Shown: positions 37,235-42,662 of the stretch, piece after piece
Position numbering within the stretch: position 1 is the stretch's first letter
Layout of the letters: every line of letters begins with the position of its first letter
NCBI GenBank assembly: GCA_034687125.1
Contig: JAQGBZ010000480.1
Location: 1-42,662 of the forward strand
Length of the DNA: 42,662 nucleotides
Origin: Neelides folsomi
Taxonomy: Eukaryota; Arthropoda; Collembola; Neelipleona; Neelidae
Direction of reading: 5' to 3'
The notes under the pieces: generated by a model
Database searches by the model: none
Seen by the model: only the letters and a program-made list of their open reading frames with translations
What the model was told of the DNA's origin: nothing
Position numbers and translations under genes: made by a program

Positions 37235-38330
37235 TTGTTAATCTGCATTTATTTAAGCGAATCTGAAAAATGTATCAAATGTTTGAAACAAATTTTCAAA
37301 TCGAATGAATCAAAATTGAGTGCGGTAAAAGAAGAATTAGAAATTGTAAAAAATTCAAATAAATTTTGTGCTTCTTTGGCTCATGACACCCAAATCAACT
37401 TACCTGAATCTCAACTTTCAACAAAAAATCTAAATCAACAGCAAATAATTAACATAATAAATGAGCAAAATGAATGACTTGCCAGGAAAATTGGCAGCGT
37501 CATCTTCGGAATTGAAGAAAATGCAAATATTGAAAAAATCTTTTCGTCACTCATCCCAAACTTCAAAAAACACCTCATAACTTATGAAAGAATCGGAAAA
37601 GTTCCTGCCGCCAACTCAACAATCTCAAGACCGATCCACATAAAATTCTCGATTCCAGAAGCTCAGTCAGATGTTATAAACAATTAGGTTGGAAAGAAAA
37701 AATCTCAAACTCCTCCATCATACACAATGAGACCTGATCTTACTAAACTTCAGCAAAAGTAATGGAAAGAAAAAATAGGATTTACTACAATAAATAACAA
37801 AATAACATGAAATGAAAAAATCTCCATCTCCATCAATAGCTAATTACTACAAAAATTATGTGTAAATCTAAACAATCATTTTATACTACCAATCTATCTC
37901 ATTAACCTCTACTAAACTTATTGTCATTAATATATGCTAATTATAATTAACTTAGAATCATGTTAAACTATTATTAATTATTATATATTACATAAACAAA
38001 TCTAATTTATAAATAATTAACTTAATATACACTAAACTATTCATTTAACAATACTACTATAAAAATCTACATACTAATACTAAACAAAAAACTGAAATAA
38101 CTAAAATTATTTATATTTATTCAAACCTATAATTTCTTACAAATGTATTTAATAATCTTTGTATTTCAAACGGAATCACATAATACCTGTATTATATGGA
38201 CGTGATCTTCATTTCAACTTTATATTGATATTTTTAAATATTATGTAAAATTAAACTTATAATACAATGATGTATACTGTAATTTGAACTTATCCTTATA
38301 TCTGATGAATAAACTATATTATTATTATTA
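37235..38330 (+). mobile_element. Relic of a non-LTR retrotransposon: ORF1 fragment plus 3' tail
   Basis: One reading frame from 37235 to about 37840 carries a degraded LINE ORF1: a Lys/Glu-rich helical part (KEELEIVKNS), then GSVIFGIEENANIEKIF, YERIGKV, RPIHIKFSIPEAQSDVI and TMRPDLTKLQQK. These match the RRM-like and C-terminal blocks of LINE ORF1 proteins in order. At least four in-frame stops (the first at 37475-37477) break it, but no frameshift is needed. About 500 bp of AT-rich sequence follows, ending GATGAATAAACTATATTATTATTATTA, split here as GATGAATAAA then an ATT run at 38304-38330, as many LINE 3' ends do. ORF2 (endonuclease and reverse transcriptase) is absent, so this is an internally deleted copy. 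Confidence 0.72.
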
Positions 38331-38511
38331 AACAATTTAAAAATATTATGCGAAGATAGTGATAAACGACAAAGGTATAAGAAATTCAATGCGTTGTTTT
38401 ACTATTTGTAAATAAATATTATTTAAAGCAAATACTTAATGTTAGTAAATTATAAATATGTATGTTGTAAAAAAAATCAAATACATAATATTTTTGTGTT
38501 ACAAAGCTTAT

Positions 38512-38517
38512 TTTATT
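38512..38517 (-). terminator. Poly-A signal of PSMD6
   Basis: AATAAA on the - strand, about 100 bases after the PSMD6 stop codon. Confidence 0.6.
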
Positions 38518-38612
38518 AACTTATTTTTATAATTTTTACTCGAGTGAATAAAAATTGTTTGACCAATATGAATATAATAATTACACAACTTCTCTATAGT
38601 AGTAATATAAAA

Positions 38613-40164
38613 TTAAATGTTGATAACACGAGAGAGTTTTTGAACTCGATTCAGAAGGAGATCTCCTTGTTTAATTGTAGATTGGTACTGGGCGTTCTTA
38701 TTGTCCGGACGAGTAGTTTCGACAATTCCTATAAGATTATAGAAAAAAATTATTAAATTGAAGGATATAAAAATTATATTTGCATAAAATATTTAAATCA
38801 TTGATATTATTGGATAGTTTTATTCACAAAAAATAATTAACCATAAATAAATTCACATAAAAAATAAACTAATTACCATCAACTTGATCAATCTTGCAAT
38901 GAAGTCTTCCGGCAGCAATGAATCTATGAAGTTCCTTATCTACGAATTCTTCAGTGACTCCAAACGAATCAGCCATGTATTTGAGAGTGAGAGATGAATA
39001 GCTCTCAAGTAGCTGAGAATATGCCTTCACTCGCATTTCTCGCACATAGTATCGATAGTGCTTCTCAAGGATACGATCCTCTTTCAGCAACTAGAGTGAA
39101 ATTAATAAATTAAAATTGTGAACCAATTTCTGATAATTTAACTAAAAATGTTTTAAATTATGATTTTGGATGACAATTTCTTACTGTCTCAACTTGAGCA
39201 AGATAGCGAAAGAAATCCGCATATTGACAGTCATAGAGGGATGTGAGGAATCCCTTTAGAAGCGGCTCAGAATGAAGAACTTCTTGGATTTCAGCTCCTT
39301 TCATGATCTGCTCCCTCATCTGATTTCTCGGAAGAGCAATCATTGAAACAATTGCCGTGTACCGGACAAATTCAACGTATTCCATCAGCTCGTAAGAAGT
39401 GAAAGTGGAAATCGTCTCAAGGAAGAGCGAAGCTGAGGTCTCAAAGTCCCTGATGGCCATTGAATAAGCACCCTAGAAATGTACAAATTATAAGAAATAA
39501 GAGTTATACAATTATAAGATATTTTATATTTAATTGTTGATTATATCTAAATTAGATTTATAAACTTAAGACTTACCTGATAAACCTTCAGACGATTTCT
39601 CCTATCCCAGTCACCTCCTTCTTCAATGAGGCTCTTTGCCTTCTCGATGTTTCGTTTCACAACATCGTGGTCCATGTAGAATAAGCCAATTCGAATGAGG
39701 TGGAAGACAATGTCAAGTCGCTGTCCAAGAGACACTGTCTTTTCGAAAGTTTTTCTAAAGGCAGCTAGCGACCCTTCCCGATCTCCGATGCGGGAGAGAT
39801 ATTCGGCCTTTTTCAAGTTGTTCTCTCTCACTTCTCCTTCTCCCAGATTTTTCTCTGCATCTTCAATGAGAGCATCGAGCTCTGCAATTTTCTCAGCGTT
39901 CTTTTCCTTCATTTCGGTCAGAGCAGCCGGATCAAGGCGCAGAGCAGCATAATCGCCGTCAAAACTTCGTCCTTGAAGATCTTTAACCAATTCTTCATAA
40001 AATGGAGCCATGTTGTCTTTCTTAACAGCTTCCATCAATTTTTGAGCCACCTCAGCTCGATTTTCAGTTCCAGAGACTTCATTGAGTCCCAATACGAATT
40101 TCCATTGAGCAATCTGCAAGTTTGGGTTCTTTTCCAAACCTTCCTGTTGCACTTCTAAGGGCAT
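38613..40164 (-). CDS. PSMD6: 26S proteasome regulatory subunit Rpn7 (PSMD6)
   Basis: Four coding exons join in phase: 40164-39577, 39472-39185, 39090-38877 and 38728-38613, giving 401 residues (human 389). The N-terminal helical Rpn7 domain includes [10 protein letters not shown] and [16 protein letters not shown]. The PCI domain follows, with [43 protein letters not shown] and [21 protein letters not shown]. The C-terminal helix [16 protein letters not shown] enters the lid helical bundle in known structures. Rpn7 is a non-ATPase lid subunit of the 19S particle, in cytosol and nucleus. A non-coding 5' exon ends at 40254 (GAG/GTAAAT), and the coding exon begins at 40170, six bases before ATG. 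All donors and acceptors are GT-AG. The gene lies head to head with PSMA1. No defect is visible. Confidence 0.97.
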
Positions 40165-40540
40165 TTTGACCTGAGATAAAATGATGATAATTTATTAAAA
40201 ATTAAAAAGAATGTTAAATGTAATATTATATTTTTAAATTAACATTTATTTACCTCTCCTCTGTTGGTAAATTAGACAATTTAATGGTCCGCTGAAATAA
40301 TAATAAACCGGCCACATTAATAAGTTTGACAGATCCACCTCACATTTAGTTTCTAACGTATAATATAAATAAAATAAAATTCATATAACCTTTTGGCATA
40401 ATATAAGCAATAACTCTAACGTCTTTAAATAACTACAAATGTTAATTAACCTTACGTGATTTAATCGGAGAATTGATTTCGCGAGTCCTCAAACGAAAGA
40501 AAGAAGAGCAGAAACAGCAAACAGCGAAATCGGAATGTGA

Positions 40541-40551
40541 ATGACCAAGCA
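40541..40551 (+). promoter_or_regulatory. Antioxidant response element (Cnc/Nrf-Maf site)
   Basis: ATGACCAAGCA fits the consensus RTGACnnnGCA at every fixed position. Proteasome genes in flies and mammals are induced through such sites by CncC/Nrf1 when proteasome activity falls. Its place in a proteasome promoter makes function plausible; the match alone is not proof. Confidence 0.55.
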
Positions 40552-40589
40552 AACCAAATAGTTCAAAATTCCCCCATAGAGTCAAGGCA

Positions 40590-40597
40590 TCACGTGA
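40590..40597. promoter_or_regulatory. Palindromic E-box TCACGTGA
   Basis: The 8-base palindrome is the preferred site of MiT/TFE and USF-type bHLH-zip factors, 38 bases from the antioxidant element. One copy only, so this is suggestive. Confidence 0.45.
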
Positions 40598-40729
40598 GCT
40601 GTATGAAGAGTGAATGTGCAAAATTCTCAAGCCGTCAATTTCTATTCAGCTTTTTCCGGCAGAAAGACAATCGGCGAAGGTTGATCTTTTTGATAATTAC
40701 AAGAACATTCTTCAAATTTCTTTGTCATA

Positions 40730-42111
40730 ATGGTAAGATCTTATATTCATTTTGTAATATTAGTATTTATAACCAAGCATTGGTAGTTTTGATTAAAATA
40801 AATTGACTTGTCTCACATTCTTCTATGATGCTCTATTTCATTCTGAAGTATACTTCATCCAATAATTTATTTTAATTTTTCAGTTCAGGAATCAATATGA
40901 TAGTGACGTTACGGTGTGGAGCCCTGCTGGGCGACTTCATCAAGTCGAATATGCAATGGAAGCTGTAAAACAAGGCTCGGCCACGGTTGGACTCAAGTCC
41001 GCCTCGCACGCTGTCATCGTTGCACTGAAGCGAGCTTCCTCTGACCTCGCTGCTCACCAGAAAAAGGTCATTTCCGTCGATGAACACATGGGAGTTTCTA
41101 TCTCAGGTAATTCTGAATACAAATATTAAAGCTTAATAAACCTAAATAATATTTAATATGATTTTTTCATGATTTTAAATTATAAATTACATATTTACAA
41201 TAAAAATATAATTTAAATTAATTAGAATTAAAATTATTACATTTTATTGAATATTAATAATAAATTAAAAATATAGTATATGTAAATTTTTTTATTTCAA
41301 ATAATAAATTGATCATTTTTAAAGGGTTGACGGCTGATGCTCGTCTGATGGTTCGATACATGCGATCAGAGTGCCTTAATTATCGTTGGGCTTATGATTC
41401 TCCAATGCCCGTTGGACGCCTTTTGAGCAAATTAGGGAACAAGATGCAAGCTTGCACTCAGCGTTATGATCGACGACCATATGGAGTCGGTCTTCTCGTT
41501 GCTGGATATGATGACCAAGGTCCGCATCTCTTCCAGACCTGTCCATCTGCTAATTACTACGACTGCAAAGCTATGGCTATTGGAGCTCGTTCTCAATCTG
41601 CTCGAACATACCTTGAGAAGAACTTGGACGTATTTCAACCTTCCTCGCTCAATGAACTCGTCTCCCACGCTCTGAGAGCGCTTAGGGATACTCTTCCAGC
41701 AGAAATGGAACTCACAAACAAGGTAATTTTCTTAAAACCATTATCAAGATTTGTTTTGTATTTGATTTTATATCAAATATAATAACGAATAATTGTGATT
41801 GAAGTCTTTCCCGATAAATAGTTTTTAAACGATTAGAGCAGCATATTATGTAATAACTAATAGTAAATAATAAATTCTTGATTTTATTTCAGAACGTGAG
41901 CATTGGTGTGGTTGGTAAAGACCACTTGTTTAAAACTTACGATGATGAGGAAGCGGATGAATTTCTCAATCTTCTTGATCCATCAGAGAGGAAAGGAAAG
42001 GGAGCTCCTGCAATTGGATTAGACGGTGACGACGCTCCCCCACCTGAACCCCCAGCAGATCCTCAACCCGATGCTCCACAAGATCCGGTTGTCGGAATGG
42101 AGACCGACTAA
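40730..42111 (+). CDS. PSMA1: 20S proteasome subunit alpha type-1 (alpha 6)
   Basis: Four exons: the first contributes only ATG (40730-40732), then 40884-41106, 41325-41722 and 41893-42111, giving 280 residues (human 263). The N-terminal alpha-subunit signature [20 protein letters not shown] covers residues 6-25. [61 protein letters not shown] and ALRDTLPAE follow, as in the family. Alpha subunits form the outer ring and gate of the 20S core and have no peptidase site. The C-terminal tail is Pro/Asp-rich ([14 protein letters not shown], ending METD), longer than in human. Splice sites are GT-AG (GTAAGA, GTAATT, GTAATT). The gene is head to head with PSMD6. Intact. Confidence 0.98.
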
Positions 42112-42134
42112 TCTGAACACTTGATACTTTCTTA

Positions 42135-42140
42135 AATAAA
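42135..42140 (+). terminator. Poly-A signal of PSMA1
   Basis: AATAAA begins 24 bases after the end of the stop codon, giving a very short 3' UTR. Confidence 0.7.
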
Positions 42141-42662
42141 ACTGGGTTTCTTCATTATCCTAAACTTGCTGTCTCACTTTAAATATTTTGCTTATTTTGG
42201 TGCATTCATCTATAAGGAAGAACGAATGTTTAGTGAATATAATATTAGTGACAGGAATCCTAGTAAAATTAAATGCTCAACACATAATGAAAATAATGAT
42301 ATAGGATGGTAAATACTATAATGAAAACATGTTTTTTTTAATTTACCTACGTCATACTCGTACATTGCAACTAATGTGTCGATCATTGATCTATAACTTG
42401 AATCACTGCATCTCGCGTTTGTTTAGATATGCTATACATATTTTGTTTTTCGCAATAAATATTCCAATTAAAATTCTATCAATAGTTCCAACAACCACTT
42501 GTGTATTATATGCATGAACTACCTAATGTATATGATACAATATTAGACATCTCATTAATGTCAGTAAATTTTGGAAAATGATACGAATATGGAATGTTTA
42601 TTATGTCAAGTTGAAATTTTTATTTTGAAAATTAAAGTTTGCTCTTTGGAAAATGTGGTGGC
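42141..42662. other. Downstream of PSMA1, nothing recognised
   Basis: AT-rich sequence to the window end, with no open frame of known family and no repeat structure seen. Confidence 0.5.

Larger units (their letters stand above)
40255..40729. promoter_or_regulatory. Shared bidirectional promoter of PSMD6 and PSMA1
   Basis: Fewer than 500 bases separate the end of the PSMD6 5' non-coding exon from the PSMA1 start codon. The true promoter is shorter still, since both 5' UTRs lie inside. No clear TATA box was seen, which fits housekeeping genes. Two candidate sites are listed separately. Confidence 0.7.

Overview
The window is eukaryotic nuclear DNA: AT-rich, with genes split by GT-AG introns (one GC-AG), poly-A signals and decayed transposons. 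The gene content (a Smog/GPR158-type class C receptor, mariner elements, proteasome genes) points to an invertebrate, most likely an arthropod. I cannot name the species.

Layout: 1-7392 has no recognised gene; it holds a degenerate repeat at the left edge and a 529-bp solo LTR (6304-6832). From 7393 to 15626 on the + strand lie the last four exons of a GPR158/Smog-like receptor (TM5-TM7 and the cytoplasmic tail); its 5' exons were not found. Its 6.1-kb intron contains, on the - strand, a complete SLC35G-type transporter gene (8618 to about 12879). After an intergenic stretch with a CCCGGG-rich palindromic element (17286-17828) and a 294-bp mariner-type MITE (19604-19897) comes QNG1, the queuosine salvage glycosylase, on the - strand (20479-24310, eight exons). 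One QNG1 intron has a GC donor and carries a MITE. From 24311 to 38500 there is no convincing gene, but there are a dead mariner (25403-25971), an unusual fold-back element made of about 20-bp units (28527-29133) and a LINE ORF1 relic (37235-38330). The right end holds two head-to-head 26S proteasome genes: PSMD6/Rpn7 (-, 38613-40164) and PSMA1 (+, 40730-42111). They share an intergenic promoter of under 0.5 kb with a Cnc/Nrf-type antioxidant element and a TCACGTGA E-box.

How genes relate: PSMD6 (19S lid) and PSMA1 (20S alpha ring) are subunits of one complex and are placed for co-regulation. The receptor and the nested transporter share a locus but no evident pathway. QNG1 works alone in queuine recovery. 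All exon junctions below were worked out by hand from reading frame, splice signals and family similarity; phases match at every junction listed.
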